A stretch of 64,000 nucleotides of DNA from Legionella lytica (GTDB lineage: Bacteria > Pseudomonadota > Gammaproteobacteria > Legionellales > Legionellaceae): positions 630,001-694,000 of the forward strand of contig NZ_CP071527.1 of NCBI RefSeq assembly GCF_023921225.1, given 5' to 3'. A program made the translations under genes and the position numbers. The notes beneath the pieces were generated by a model. The model ran no database searches. It worked only from the letters and a program-made list of their open reading frames with translations, and was not told the DNA's origin. Below, in pieces: positions 19,872-29,791 of the stretch (within the stretch, counting starts at the first letter, position 1; each line of letters starts with the position of its first letter).

Positions 19872-20357
19872 TCAAGTTCCTTGCGGCCGGCTAAAATGCT
19901 TCACTGAAGCTAAAGCCAGATCAATAATTTTTTTTGACTGCTCTTCATTGGCATTGATTAAACTTACGTCATTTATCAACTCCATTAAGAAGTCAGAGAC
20001 TTCTTGTTCCATAAGCGAGCTATTATATAGATTTGCTGCCTTGGTGAAAATATAGTGCAGTAATGTTTTACTAATTGATACCTTATCTTGCTCTAAACCG
20101 CGATCATCATGAGAGTCACCAAATAATAACCAGCCTGGCGAAACATGAAGTTTCGTAGCGATTTCAACCAGCTTTAATGGCTCAGGTATGGTTTCGCCGC
20201 GAAGGTATTTTCGACAAATTTGTAATGAATAACCGGTAATTTCTGATAATTTATGAATGCAAACGCCAGAAGTAGAGCGTTGCGAGTTAAAGCCTGCAGC
20301 GATCATGGCATCACGTAAGCGGTATGCAAATTGTTTTGTTAAATCAACTTTTTCCAT
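19872..20357 (-). CDS. XRE-family DNA-binding regulator
   Basis: An N-terminal helix-turn-helix occupies about residues 8-75: HKLSEITGYSLQICRKYL is the recognition region and VSPGWLLFG closes the domain in the style of phage-type repressors. A helical C-terminal region of about 80 residues (Leu/Glu-rich) is probably for dimerisation or sensing. Length is 161 residues. First gene of an operon with the 181-residue protein and the MFS transporter. No clear ribosome-binding site precedes the ATG. Divergent from the sRNA-like unit at 20506, whose promoter carries direct repeats that may be its operator. Confidence 0.85.
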   Translation of the reverse strand: MEKVDLTKQFAYRLRDAMIAAGFNSQRSTSGVCIHKLSEITGYSLQICRKYLRGETIPEPLKLVEIATKLHVSPGWLLFGDSHDDRGLEQDKVSISKTLLHYIFTKAANLYNSSLMEQEVSDFLMELINDVSLINANEEQSKKIIDLALASVKHFSRPQGT

Positions 20358-20439
20358 GGGCGCGCAATAAATTTATAGAGTAGAAACTGTGCTGAATTGT
20401 AACAAAGACTGGCTCATCCTGCAAATTTTTATATTGAAA

Positions 20440-20487
20440 GGAAACTTTTGGTTTCGTTTAGAAATTAAGTGTTGACATTGGAAACTT
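20440..20487. promoter_or_regulatory. GGAAACTT direct repeats, candidate operator
   Basis: GGAAACTT occurs at 20440-20447 and again at 20480-20487, exactly 40 bases apart, close to four helical turns and so on one face of DNA. The right copy lies inside the spacer between the -35 and -10 of the promoter at 20472. The left copy is also the left arm of a GAAAC/GTTTC inverted repeat (20441-20455). A bound regulator, perhaps the divergent XRE protein, would block the promoter. Confidence 0.4.
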
Positions 20488-20499
20488 AAGCGTTATAAT
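20472..20499 (+). promoter_or_regulatory. Strong sigma-70 promoter
   Basis: TTGACA (20472-20477) and TATAAT (20494-20499) match consensus perfectly with a 16-base spacer. Transcription should start near 20506 and run toward the terminator at 20637-20678. Confidence 0.8.
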
Positions 20500-20505
20500 G
20501 GCTCT

Positions 20506-20678
20506 GAAATTTACGGAAATATTTCACCAAAGTCCAAAATACATGGAAAAATATGGCACCCGATGGAACATCGTGTCATGAACAGTTCAACAAACAGGAA
20601 TAGTGGTTTAACCATAGCGGTTAACCTCGCAAAATCAAGGCCTGAATGATAGGAATCATTCAGGCCTTTCTTTTTTAT
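20506..20678 (+). ncRNA. Candidate CsrA-binding (Rsm/CsrB-type) small RNA
   Basis: A unit of about 170 bases runs from a consensus promoter to a strong intrinsic terminator and contains no convincing reading frame. Five GGA triplets are present, at 20515, 20545, 20565, 20597 and 20652. One lies in an apical loop bounded by GAAAT/ATTTC, one in the loop region of CGATG-GAA-CATCG, and the last is displayed in the AGGA tetraloop of the terminator hairpin. GGA in hairpin loops is the recognition element for CsrA/RsmA, and Legionella uses RsmY/RsmZ sRNAs to sequester CsrA. This could be a member or an extra paralogue. The alternative is a 5' leader with attenuator for the broken gene at 20692. Confidence 0.55.
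20637..20678 (+). terminator. Rho-independent terminator of the sRNA-like unit
   Basis: A 14-bp perfect stem (20637-20650 with 20655-20668) has an AGGA tetraloop and is followed by TCTTTTTTATT. The loop itself presents a GGA, as in several CsrA-binding sRNAs. Confidence 0.9.
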
Positions 20679-20691
20679 TAACTTAGGTTTC

Positions 20692-21216
20692 ATTAATACG
20701 AAAAAAACAGTTAAGACGGCGCTTAATAATTTGTATGATGCGCTAAAAATCTATTGCGATAGGTCTAATCCGACAATAAGTGATTGGGAGTTCCTCCTGG
20801 CTGCAAAGGGAGAGTATGGCAAGAATCTGACCCCTCAATATAAAAGCACCGAATTAGAGTATTTAATTAAGCAACTTGATGCAAATAATCAAAAATTTAA
20901 TGATATAGGCACTGGTTTAAAACAAATAAAAAACCAAATAAACATCGCGATTCAATCTTATTTGAATAGATATGATAAAGGATCTGATACCGATGCTCTT
21001 CATCAACCCAAAGTGGCTGTTATGAAAGTTATCCAAGCCTAGGTTAATGAACCAACTGAGACAAATTGGGGGGCGCTGGAAAAGGCCAGTGCAGATAATC
21101 CAGGTTGGGATAAAGGATGGTTCTCAAAAGTTAGATTTTTTATGTCTGAGGTGAGGTCGGCGCGTAAAGAACCGGAAGATGAAACAGAACGTCTTTCTGC
21201 TGGTCATCGGATTTAG
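20692..21216 (+). pseudogene. Broken gene, about 175 codons with lost start and in-frame amber stop
   Basis: A continuous frame reads from an ATT at 20692 (seven bases after an AGG, where an ATG would be expected) to a TAG at 21040-21042. It then resumes in the same frame for 57 more sense codons to a TAG at 21214-21216. The downstream part still reads as protein, with Trp-rich NWGALEKAS and KGWFSKVRFFMSE. The upstream part encodes a charged helical protein. The present frame can start only from TTG at 20731 or the ATT. I do not recognise the product; its length and composition would suit a small secreted substrate. Two lesions argue for decay rather than a sequencing error. Confidence 0.65.
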
Positions 21217-21270
21217 ACTGTTTCTGAACCTAACATTATTCTATTTAATTTGATTGCTGTTTAAGGAAGC

Positions 21271-21290
21271 CCTGGTTGCGAGCAACCAGG
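21271..21290. repeat. Perfect palindromic repeat, copy 2
   Basis: CCTGGTTGC and GCAACCAGG with a GA loop, matching the copy at 878-897. It lies just beyond the stop of the RasGEF-like gene. Confidence 0.8.
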
Positions 21291-21313
21291 CTACTTAAAT
21301 ATTTAAGTGGTTT

Positions 21314-22531
21314 TTATACACCCATTCCTAATATGCGTATAAATTCACGATGAATTTCCGTCATACGATCTAGTTCGGTACCGCCTGGTTGTTGCCAGAA
21401 GGTAAGTCCTACTTTGCTGTTAGAGTGTTTTTTGGTTTCTTTTGGTGCGGTGACTTCTGGTTTGGGGGCGAGTCCAGAATCAAGTGATTTACTGCGCTGT
21501 CTTTTATGTCCTTTTTCTTCAACCATCGGTTCAGTTTTCTTTTTAGGAAGTTCTGCATCGGCAGAATTTCTTCGTGGTCTTGTCGTTGGTTTTGCGTTCT
21601 CGTTCGCTAAACGGTCGTTACGTTGCTGTAACTCCGCTTGTGCAAGATATTGCTCTTCAAGAATTTTATAAGTTACTTGTAAATGAGAGGGTTGCTTTTT
21701 AACTTCTGTGCTTTGTGTAGCAACAAATTGGGCAAGAATCTCTTCTTTTTTCTTAATGTTTTCATAGCTTTCATGAGTTGTTTTGATTTCGGAACTCTTC
21801 AGGTTTTTATGTTTTCCTAGAGTCTCATTGAGAAACAATATGTCTTTTGACAATAAAAAGCTTGGTCTAAGCACTTTCGGATCATTATTGTCCTCCATAT
21901 GCTTTCTTAATTGTTTGAAGTTTCCAAGAGGGCTTATGTATACCCGAAGCGCATCATAGGTATCTCTGGAGCTATCTGCTAAGCCTACTAAATTTTTTAA
22001 ATCAGTTTCTACTACAGATAAGCGCAACATAACTAAGGTGAATGCCTCATAATTTTGATGTTGGTTAAGAAGAATGTTGGCAACTTCTACCCAGCGTTCG
22101 AAGGCATGCAGTTTCGTCGCTCTTTTAGCATGTCCGGTAATATCAGCCTCAATGAATTTATCCATTACATTGTAGCACTGAAAATAATTTTGCATGTTGA
22201 TACTGCCGTGGCTGATGTCAGAAAACCCAACCGGGTTTGCTATGTCATTTACTTCTAGTTTTTGAAAAGCGCTTCTTAACTGAATATCTAACAAGTCTGC
22301 ATAGTCTTGTGCTAGACGGGTTTCAACTTGTTGGCAAAGGACGGTTTTTTCGGTGCTGGTAGCAAGTGCTTTTCGGACTCGTACTTTAGAAATCTGTTTA
22401 TCCCACTCTTGGGATGCGAGGGGAGTATCTAGGAAGGAGTTATTTTCTTGATACCAATTTGAAAACGATCGTAAGGTTGTGTTTGTGCCTCTGAACCAAT
22501 TTACAATAGTACTTATGGGGTTAATTGCCAT
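21314..22531 (-). CDS. RasGEF (Cdc25-homology) domain protein, probable Dot/Icm effector
   Basis: A eukaryotic-type domain that would eject GDP from a host Ras-like GTPase. Residues about 75-240 follow the Cdc25 pattern: an Asp/Leu-rich lead (LLDIQLRSAF), ISHGSINMQNYF, RATKLHAFERWVEVANILL (as in the helix before the Asn-rich turn), QNYEAFTLVMLRL, ISPLGNFKQLR, and LRPSFLLSKDILFLNE, which corresponds to the P-x-hydrophobic block of SOS-type exchangers. Residues about 240-305 are a Lys/Glu/Gln coiled coil. The tail (305-375) is Arg/Ser/Lys/Pro-rich with RRNSADA and RQRSKSLDS. No signal peptide. Legionella pneumophila has a RasGEF effector, LegG2; orthology to it is not tested. The assignment is by eye. 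Confidence 0.7.
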   Translation of the reverse strand: MAINPISTIVNWFRGTNTTLRSFSNWYQENNSFLDTPLASQEWDKQISKVRVRKALATSTEKTVLCQQVETRLAQDYADLLDIQLRSAFQKLEVNDIANPVGFSDISHGSINMQNYFQCYNVMDKFIEADITGHAKRATKLHAFERWVEVANILLNQHQNYEAFTLVMLRLSVVETDLKNLVGLADSSRDTYDALRVYISPLGNFKQLRKHMEDNNDPKVLRPSFLLSKDILFLNETLGKHKNLKSSEIKTTHESYENIKKKEEILAQFVATQSTEVKKQPSHLQVTYKILEEQYLAQAELQQRNDRLANENAKPTTRPRRNSADAELPKKKTEPMVEEKGHKRQRSKSLDSGLAPKPEVTAPKETKKHSNSKVGLTFWQQPGGTELDRMTEIHREFIRILGMGV

Positions 22532-22628
22532 GATTATTATTCTTATAAGTTAGACAACAGACGATCACTATGTATTTTCTTTGTCAAAAAGTCAAATGGT
22601 TAATTGCTTCAATAGTGTAAATAATAGG

Positions 22629-22657
22629 TTGCTTTGCAACAAGCACTATTATATACT
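22629..22657 (+). promoter_or_regulatory. Probable tRNA-Val promoter
   Basis: TTGCTT (22629-22634) and TATACT (22652-22657) are separated by 17 bases. The predicted start near 22664 lies 25 bases before the mature tRNA. Confidence 0.5.
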
Positions 22658-22688
22658 GCCTAACTATGCTTTATGCAGGTCTTTTTAT

Positions 22689-22763
22689 AGGCACGTAGCT
22701 CAGTGGTAGAGCACCACCTTGACATGGTGGTGGTCGGTGGTTCGATCCCACTCGTGCCTACCA
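22689..22763 (+). tRNA. tRNA-Val (anticodon GAC)
   Basis: The full cloverleaf can be drawn: acceptor stem AGGCACG/CGTGCCT, D-loop with AGCTCAGTGGTAGAGC, anticodon stem CCACC/GGTGG around loop TTGACAT, TTCGATC T-loop, discriminator A and encoded CCA. The anticodon GAC reads valine codons GUC and GUU. It lies between the RasGEF-like gene and thrS; no matching 3'-end repeat indicating an integrated element was seen within the window. Confidence 0.97.
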
Positions 22764-22842
22764 ATATAACAGAATTCTTTTAAGTTTATTAAGTGTAGAA
22801 TATATTGCGCTTAGATTGTAGTTATTTTCAGATTATGTTAAG

Positions 22843-22866
22843 CCCTGCTCTGCAGGGTTTTTTTTT
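22843..22866 (+). terminator. Hairpin terminator between tRNA-Val and thrS
   Basis: CCCTGC (22843-22848) and GCAGGG (22852-22857) with a TCT loop are followed by nine T. It either ends the tRNA transcript or acts as an attenuator in the thrS leader, 36 bases before the thrS start. Confidence 0.85.
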
Positions 22867-22902
22867 GAGATACAGTGATCGACGGACATACGGATACTAA
22901 TC

Positions 22903-24822
22903 ATGCCAAACATTAAATTACCTGATGGAAGTGTAAAACATTTTGAAGCGCCTCTGACTGTTTATGATGTGGCTCACAGTATTAGTCCTGGGTTGGCAAA
23001 AGCAGCTTTAGCTGGTCGTGTTGATTCAAGTTTGGTTGATACTTCCTATCTTCTTGAGAATGACTGTTCTTTAGTTATCATTACTGAAAAGCAAGAGGAT
23101 AGCCTAGAGGTTATCCGCCACTCTACTGCGCATCTATTGGCGCAAGCAGTAAAAAGTCTCTTTCCTACAGCCCAAGTAACCATCGGTCCTGTGATTGAAG
23201 ATGGCTTTTATTATGACTTTGCATTCCAACGAGCATTTACGCCGGAAGACTTAGAGCAAATTGAAGCGAAAATGATGGAGTTGGCTAAGGCTAATTATCC
23301 TGTGAGCCGCAGAGAGTTGCCACGCGATGAGGCAATTAGCTATTTTAATAGTATAGGCGAGGAATATAAGGCGAAGATTATTGCTGACATTCCCGCCGAT
23401 GAAGTGCTTTCTCTTTATAAGCAAGGTGATTTTGAAGATTTATGCCGTGGCCCCCATGTGCCTTCGACGGGTTTCTTGAAAGCATTTAAATTAATGAAAG
23501 TAGCTGGCGCCTACTGGCGTGGCGATTCCAATAATGAAATGCTACAGCGTATTTATGGTACGGCTTGGGCAGATAAAAAATCTTTAGCAGATTATCTGTT
23601 CCGCATTGAAGAAGCTGAAAAACGTGACCATCGTAAATTAGGTAAAAGTCTTGAGCTCTTCCATTTTCAAGATATCGCTCCTGGGATGGTTTTTTGGCAT
23701 CCTAAAGGCTGGACTATTTATCAAGAGCTTGAGCGTTACATGCGTTCACGCTTAGTGGATTTTGGTTATCAAGAAATTAAGACGCCACAATTAGTTGATC
23801 GCGTTCTCTGGGAAAAGTCAGGCCATTGGGCTAACTTTAGAGATGAAATGTTTGTTACCGAAACAGACAATCGCCATTATGCAGTAAAGCCTATGAACTG
23901 TCCTTGCCACGTGCAAGTGTACAACCAAGGCTTGAAAAGCTACAGAGATTTACCTTTAAGATTATCTGAGTTTGGTAACTGCCATCGTTGTGAACCATCA
24001 GGTTCATTACATGGTTTAATGCGAGTACGTAATATGGTGCAAGATGATGCCCATATTTTCTGTACCGAAGATCAAATTCAATCTGAAGTAGATATGATGT
24101 TGCAATTGGTGCAGTCAGTCTATGCTGATTTTGGTTTCCATGAAATTAAATACCGCCTCGCATTACGACCCGAAAAACGAGTCGGTAGCGATGAGGTTTG
24201 GGATAAAGCTGAAGATGCTTTAAAACAGGCGATGAAAGACCGCAATATCGAATGGGTTGATGCTCCGGGCGAGGGTGCTTTTTATGGTCCAAAGATCGAG
24301 TGTTCGCTTTCTGACTGTTTAGGCCGAATCTGGCAATGTGGAACGATACAAGTCGATTTCTCGATGCCTGGCCGCTTAGACGCGAGCTATATAGCTGAAG
24401 ATGGCAGCAAGCAAACCCCAGTAATGGTGCATCGCGCAATTTTAGGATCTTTTGAGCGCTTTATGGGAATCCTTATTGAGCATTATGCTGGCAAATTACC
24501 TCTATGGTTGTCTCCAGTACAGGCCGTAGTTTTAACGATTAGTGAAAAACAAAACGCATATGCTGAAAAAGTAACCCAAATTTTACAAAAAAGAGGGGTT
24601 CGTGCCAACTTTGACTTGAGAAATGAGAAAATTGGTTTTAAAATTCGCGAACATACTTTACAAAAAGTCCCTTATCTTTTAGTGATCGGGGACAAAGAAG
24701 TCGAAGCAAACCAAGTCGCTGTGCGTACCCGCGAAGGTGCAGACTTGGGTGTGATGACAATAGATACAATTTGTGATACCTTAATGCAAGAAATTGCCCA
24801 TAAGGGATCAATATCCAATTAA
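22903..24822 (+). CDS. thrS: Threonyl-tRNA synthetase
   Basis: Class II synthetase charging tRNA-Thr. Domain order: TGS (about 1-61, [12 protein letters not shown]), the editing domain with [11 protein letters not shown] (about 72-82) and the RGPHVPST block, then the catalytic core with [10 protein letters not shown] (zinc Cys), [15 protein letters not shown] (motif 2 region), the second zinc His region, and a C-terminal anticodon-binding domain. At 639 residues it is standard length. First gene of the conserved translation cluster ending with ihfA. Confidence 0.98.
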   Translation: MPNIKLPDGSVKHFEAPLTVYDVAHSISPGLAKAALAGRVDSSLVDTSYLLENDCSLVIITEKQEDSLEVIRHSTAHLLAQAVKSLFPTAQVTIGPVIEDGFYYDFAFQRAFTPEDLEQIEAKMMELAKANYPVSRRELPRDEAISYFNSIGEEYKAKIIADIPADEVLSLYKQGDFEDLCRGPHVPSTGFLKAFKLMKVAGAYWRGDSNNEMLQRIYGTAWADKKSLADYLFRIEEAEKRDHRKLGKSLELFHFQDIAPGMVFWHPKGWTIYQELERYMRSRLVDFGYQEIKTPQLVDRVLWEKSGHWANFRDEMFVTETDNRHYAVKPMNCPCHVQVYNQGLKSYRDLPLRLSEFGNCHRCEPSGSLHGLMRVRNMVQDDAHIFCTEDQIQSEVDMMLQLVQSVYADFGFHEIKYRLALRPEKRVGSDEVWDKAEDALKQAMKDRNIEWVDAPGEGAFYGPKIECSLSDCLGRIWQCGTIQVDFSMPGRLDASYIAEDGSKQTPVMVHRAILGSFERFMGILIEHYAGKLPLWLSPVQAVVLTISEKQNAYAEKVTQILQKRGVRANFDLRNEKIGFKIREHTLQKVPYLLVIGDKEVEANQVAVRTREGADLGVMTIDTICDTLMQEIAHKGSISN

Positions 24823-24842
24823 CCAGTAGGGGAGATTAAGCC

Positions 24843-25379
24843 ATTAGTGCACCGACTAAGCGTGAAAGTGATCGCGCACGAATTAACGAACAGATCAATG
24901 TACCTGAGGTACGCTTAATTGATGTCGATGGTAATCAGGCAGGAATTGTATCAACACGTGAAGCCCTGCGCGCTGCGGAAGAAGGCGGCTTGGACTTGGT
25001 GGAAATTTCCCCAACAGCCAAACCTCCTGTATGCCGTATTATGGATTATGGAAAGTTTCTCTTTGAACTGAGTAAAAAACAAGCTGAAGCTAGAAAAAAG
25101 CAAAAGCAAATTCAGATTAAAGAGCTGAAATTCCGTCCTACGACGGAAGATGGAGATTATCAGGTCAAGCTACGCAACCTGATCCGTTTCCTCAATCATG
25201 GTGATAAGGTCAAGATTACGCTGCGTTTTCGTGGTCGTGAGATGGCGCACCAAGAACTTGGTATGAAGATTCTGGAGCGTATTCAACGGGATACTGCTGA
25301 GTTTGCTGTTGTTGAACAACATGCAAAACGCGAAGGAAGACAATTACTGATGGTATTATCACCCAAGAAAACTAAGTAG
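24843..25379 (+). CDS. infC: Translation initiation factor IF-3, ATT start codon
   Basis: Binds the 30S subunit and proofreads initiator tRNA and start codon. The conserved N-domain begins with [16 protein letters not shown] and continues through [16 protein letters not shown]. The linker is Lys-rich ([12 protein letters not shown]) and the C-domain has [15 protein letters not shown]. No ATG or GTG exists in place: the frame opens at ATT (24843), preceded by AGGGGAG. IF-3 of E. coli also starts at AUU, which lets IF-3 repress its own synthesis. This start gives 178 residues and restores the complete N-domain; later start codons would truncate it. Confidence 0.95.
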   Translation: MSAPTKRESDRARINEQINVPEVRLIDVDGNQAGIVSTREALRAAEEGGLDLVEISPTAKPPVCRIMDYGKFLFELSKKQAEARKKQKQIQIKELKFRPTTEDGDYQVKLRNLIRFLNHGDKVKITLRFRGREMAHQELGMKILERIQRDTAEFAVVEQHAKREGRQLLMVLSPKKTK

Positions 25380-25404
25380 CAGAACAAATGCGGAGTAATA
25401 TGTT

Positions 25405-25605
25405 ATGCCGAAGTTAAAATCACATCGTGGAGCGTCCAAACGCTTCATTAAAACAGCAAGTGGTCGAGTAAAACGCCGTGGCGCTTACAGAAACCATATT
25501 CTCACCAAGAAGTCTACAAAGCAAAAACGTCAATTACGCGTTGGAGCGAGTAGTTTGAAAGCATGCGATGCACGTTTAGCAGAACGTATGTTGCACGGTA
25601 GTTAA
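25405..25605 (+). CDS. rpmI: 50S ribosomal protein L35
   Basis: 66-residue basic ribosomal protein with the family start [14 protein letters not shown] and the [15 protein letters not shown] core. It lies between infC and rplT in the usual order. Confidence 0.97.
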   Translation: MPKLKSHRGASKRFIKTASGRVKRRGAYRNHILTKKSTKQKRQLRVGASSLKACDARLAERMLHGS

Positions 25606-25619
25606 GGGGAGAATAGAAA

Positions 25620-25979
25620 ATGCCAAGAGTTAAACGTGGTGTGACTGCCAAAGCGCGTCATAAGAAAATAATGGCCCAAGCGAAAGGTTACTACGGTGCC
25701 CGTAGTCGTACCTATCGTGTTGCCAAACAAGCAGTGATTAAAGCGGGTCAGTATGCTTACCGTGATAGACGCCAGAAAAAACGTCAATTCCGTGCATTAT
25801 GGATTACTCGTATTAACGCACAAGCTCGTGAATGCGGATTATCATACAGCCGTTTAATTGATGGTTTGAAAAAAGCATCAATTGATCTAGATAGAAAGGT
25901 TCTAGCTGATCTAGCGGTTCACGACAAAGTTGCATTTGCTGCCGTTGCTGAACAAGCAAAAGCTGCATTAGCAAAATAA
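25620..25979 (+). CDS. rplT: 50S ribosomal protein L20
   Basis: 119-residue basic protein; begins [16 protein letters not shown] and contains [12 protein letters not shown] and [15 protein letters not shown], diagnostic for L20. It assembles early on 23S rRNA and, in relatives, represses translation of rpmI-rplT. GGGGAG precedes the ATG. Confidence 0.98.
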   Translation: MPRVKRGVTAKARHKKIMAQAKGYYGARSRTYRVAKQAVIKAGQYAYRDRRQKKRQFRALWITRINAQARECGLSYSRLIDGLKKASIDLDRKVLADLAVHDKVAFAAVAEQAKAALAK

Positions 25980-26024
25980 TTGTTTTAGCGTGACTGTAAC
26001 AACAGTTAACTAGAGCAACTATAA

Positions 26025-27089
<1,065 letters not shown>

Positions 27090-27109
27090 TTAGGTGGTAA
27101 GGACTATAA

Positions 27110-29491
27110 ATGAAATTAAGTAAATTATGGTTACGTGAATGGGTTAATTTCACATTAACAGAACAAAAATTAGCCGATCAATTAACAATGGCAGGTCTGG
27201 AAGTCGATGCAGTAAGCCCTGTAGCTGGAGAGTTTACCCACGTAATCGTTGCTGAAGTTCTTAGTACTAAGCCTCATCCTGATGCAGATAAATTAACTTT
27301 ATGTGAAGTAAACATTAACACCGATACACCTTTACAAATTGTTTGTGGTGCATCCAATGTGCGTGCTGGACTAAAAGTTGCATTGGCAATGATTGGTGCG
27401 GTTCTGCCTGGCGGCTTTAAAATTAAAGAATCAAAGTTGCGTGGTCAGTTATCTCAGGGGATGCTATGTTCAGTGGCTGAGTTGGGAATGGCGGAGCAAT
27501 CTGATGGCATTCTGGAGTTGGAGCCCGAAGCGCCAGTGGGCATGGACTTACGTGAGTACTTGGCTTTAGATGACTATGTTTTTGATGTTGATTTAACCCC
27601 TAACCGCGCTGATTGCTTTAGCGTATTAGGAATTGCTCGCGAAGTAGCGGTACTAAATAAACTACCATTACTTGAGAAAGCCATTCCTGAAATTATTCCT
27701 AGTATTGATGATGTTTTGTCAGTGAAATTACAAAATCCCGAGGCTTGTGCACGTTATTGTGGTCGTGTTATTCGTAATATTAGTCCTCATGCAAGTACGC
27801 CTGTTTGGATGGGCGAGCGTCTACGCCGTGCAGGCATTCGTTCCTTGCATCCAGTTGTTGATATTATGAATTACGTCATGCTGGAACTTGGGCAACCAAT
27901 GCATGCTTTTGATCTGAGTACGATTAACGGTGGAATTAATGTTCGCTTTAGTAATGAAAACGAACAATTAGAATTACTCGATGGACAAGAACTTCGCTTC
28001 AACGAGAATGTTTTAGTTATTGCCGATCAAGAAAAACCTTTAGCAATGGCTGGTGTTATGGGAGGAGCGAAAAGTGCTGTGCAAGAGCAGACAACAGATG
28101 TGTTCCTTGAAAGCGCCTTTTTTAATCCCATTACTATTGCTGGTGTTGCCCGGAAGTTTGGCCTGTTTAGTGATTCGTCACAGCGTTTTGAGCGAGGTGT
28201 TGATCCTTATTTACAAAGAAGGGCGCTGGAGCGTGCAACGGAGCTTGTTCTGTCGATTGTTGGCGGAAAAGCAGGACCTGTAATTGAAGCGAATAACAGC
28301 ACGCATATACCTGCTACAGTTAACTTTGCTTTTGATACTGATAAAGTGAAGCGATTGACTGGCCTTAATATTTCACGTGAAGAAATGAAAAGTTTATTGC
28401 AGGGTATTGGTATTACTATTGTTAATGAACACAATTCGATTCTTGATGTGACTGCTCCTTCACACCGTTTTGATATTCAACAAGATGTTGATTTAGTAGA
28501 AGAAATTATTCGCCTCTATGGCTATGATAATTTAAAAGCAGAGCCGATGTTGGCTTCCGTACAAGCGGGAACAACGTGTGCCAATGAAGAGATTGCTACA
28601 CGTGTGGCTCGTTGGTTTAGCGCTAATGGATATAATGAAACCATCAGTTACAGCTTTGTGGATCCACGGTTGCAAGAAGAACTTTACCCGCAATACCAAA
28701 CCATGCAGTTATTGAATCCTATTTCATCGGAATTATCGCAAATGCGTGTGGGAATGTGGCCGGGTTTAATTGCTTCAATGATTCATAATGTTCATCGCCA
28801 ACAACAGTCAGTAAAGTTTTTTGAAGTTGGGGTGGTTTTTGACATTAAACAGCAACAATTATCTGAGCGTCCTTGTGTTGCTGGGCTTATGATGGGCTCA
28901 CTTGGGGATGTAAATTGGAGTGAAACCAGCCGGACCTTTGATTTCTTTGATTTGAAAGGTGATTTGCAATCGTTGTTTGCTGCATTAAAATTAAACCGAG
29001 TTGAGTTTATTGCGGCATCACATTCTGCATTGCACCCCGGACAATCCGCTGAAATTCTAGTGAATGGGGTATTTGCAGGATGGCTCGGCGCATTGCATCC
29101 ACGTTTGGTTGATGCCTTAGATTTACAAGATGATGTGTTTTTGTTTGAGTTAAATTTAGATGCGCTCATTGGCCATGGTGCGCCTCGTTATAGGCCAATT
29201 TCAAAATACCCTCAGATTCGCCGAGATTTGTCGTTTTTAGTGGATAAGCAAATTAGTGTTATGCAGATTGAGTCGGCAATTAGAGCCGTCATCAAAGAAA
29301 ATTGGTTAAAAGCCTTTGATGTATTTGATGTATATACTGGCCAAGGTATTCCAGAAGGTAAGAAAAGTTTAGCTGTTGCAATGACGTTACAAGATGATAG
29401 TCGTACATTAGTTGACGCTGAGATCAATTCTCTAATCGGTGCTATAATCAAAGCGTTAGAAAATGAATTTTCAATCATATTGAGGGAATAA
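27110..29491 (+). CDS. pheT: Phenylalanyl-tRNA synthetase beta subunit
   Basis: 793 residues, the bacterial long form. An N-terminal EMAP-like tRNA-binding domain (about 39-150, [13 protein letters not shown]) is followed by the B3/B4 editing region ([19 protein letters not shown]), B5, a catalytic-like core without full motifs, and a C-terminal ferredoxin-fold anticodon domain (about 700-793, [14 protein letters not shown]). It forms the operon with pheS and ihfA. Confidence 0.98.
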   Translation: MKLSKLWLREWVNFTLTEQKLADQLTMAGLEVDAVSPVAGEFTHVIVAEVLSTKPHPDADKLTLCEVNINTDTPLQIVCGASNVRAGLKVALAMIGAVLPGGFKIKESKLRGQLSQGMLCSVAELGMAEQSDGILELEPEAPVGMDLREYLALDDYVFDVDLTPNRADCFSVLGIAREVAVLNKLPLLEKAIPEIIPSIDDVLSVKLQNPEACARYCGRVIRNISPHASTPVWMGERLRRAGIRSLHPVVDIMNYVMLELGQPMHAFDLSTINGGINVRFSNENEQLELLDGQELRFNENVLVIADQEKPLAMAGVMGGAKSAVQEQTTDVFLESAFFNPITIAGVARKFGLFSDSSQRFERGVDPYLQRRALERATELVLSIVGGKAGPVIEANNSTHIPATVNFAFDTDKVKRLTGLNISREEMKSLLQGIGITIVNEHNSILDVTAPSHRFDIQQDVDLVEEIIRLYGYDNLKAEPMLASVQAGTTCANEEIATRVARWFSANGYNETISYSFVDPRLQEELYPQYQTMQLLNPISSELSQMRVGMWPGLIASMIHNVHRQQQSVKFFEVGVVFDIKQQQLSERPCVAGLMMGSLGDVNWSETSRTFDFFDLKGDLQSLFAALKLNRVEFIAASHSALHPGQSAEILVNGVFAGWLGALHPRLVDALDLQDDVFLFELNLDALIGHGAPRYRPISKYPQIRRDLSFLVDKQISVMQIESAIRAVIKENWLKAFDVFDVYTGQGIPEGKKSLAVAMTLQDDSRTLVDAEINSLIGAIIKALENEFSIILRE

Positions 29492-29493
29492 TC

Positions 29494-29787
29494 GTGAATG
29501 CACTTAGCAAAGCAATAATGTCTGAAACCTTGTGTGATGAATTAAACATGTCCAAAACTGCTGCAAAAGAAATGGTCGAAAATTTTTTTGAAGTGTTAAG
29601 GCATGCACTGGAACATGGTCATCATGTAAAGTTATCTGGCTTTGGTAATTTCACCCTAAGGGATAAGCCACAAAGACCTGGTAGAAACCCGAAGACTGGT
29701 GAAGAAATACCAGTTGTTGCCCGCAGGGTAGTTACATTTAAATCCGGTTTGAAGTTGAAAACCAAAATTGAAGAAATAGGAAAGTAG
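29494..29787 (+). CDS. ihfA: Integration host factor alpha subunit
   Basis: 97-residue DNA-bending protein that pairs with IHF-beta. The HU/IHF fold is clear, with [24 protein letters not shown] covering the beta-arm and its Pro at the tip, and VTFKSG near the end. The start is GTG two bases after the pheT stop, the usual gene order. In Legionella, IHF influences the switch to the transmissive phase; that is general knowledge, not visible here. Confidence 0.96.
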   Translation: MNALSKAIMSETLCDELNMSKTAAKEMVENFFEVLRHALEHGHHVKLSGFGNFTLRDKPQRPGRNPKTGEEIPVVARRVVTFKSGLKLKTKIEEIGK

Positions 29788-29791
29788 TTCG

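Noticed and set aside
20458..20471. LetA-type palindrome upstream of the sRNA candidate
   Set aside because: Only the left half (TTAGAAATT) matches; the right half does not, and it is too close to the -35 box.
22689..22763. tRNA-Val as an attachment site of an integrated island
   Set aside because: No repeat of the tRNA 3' end and no integrase gene were seen in the window.
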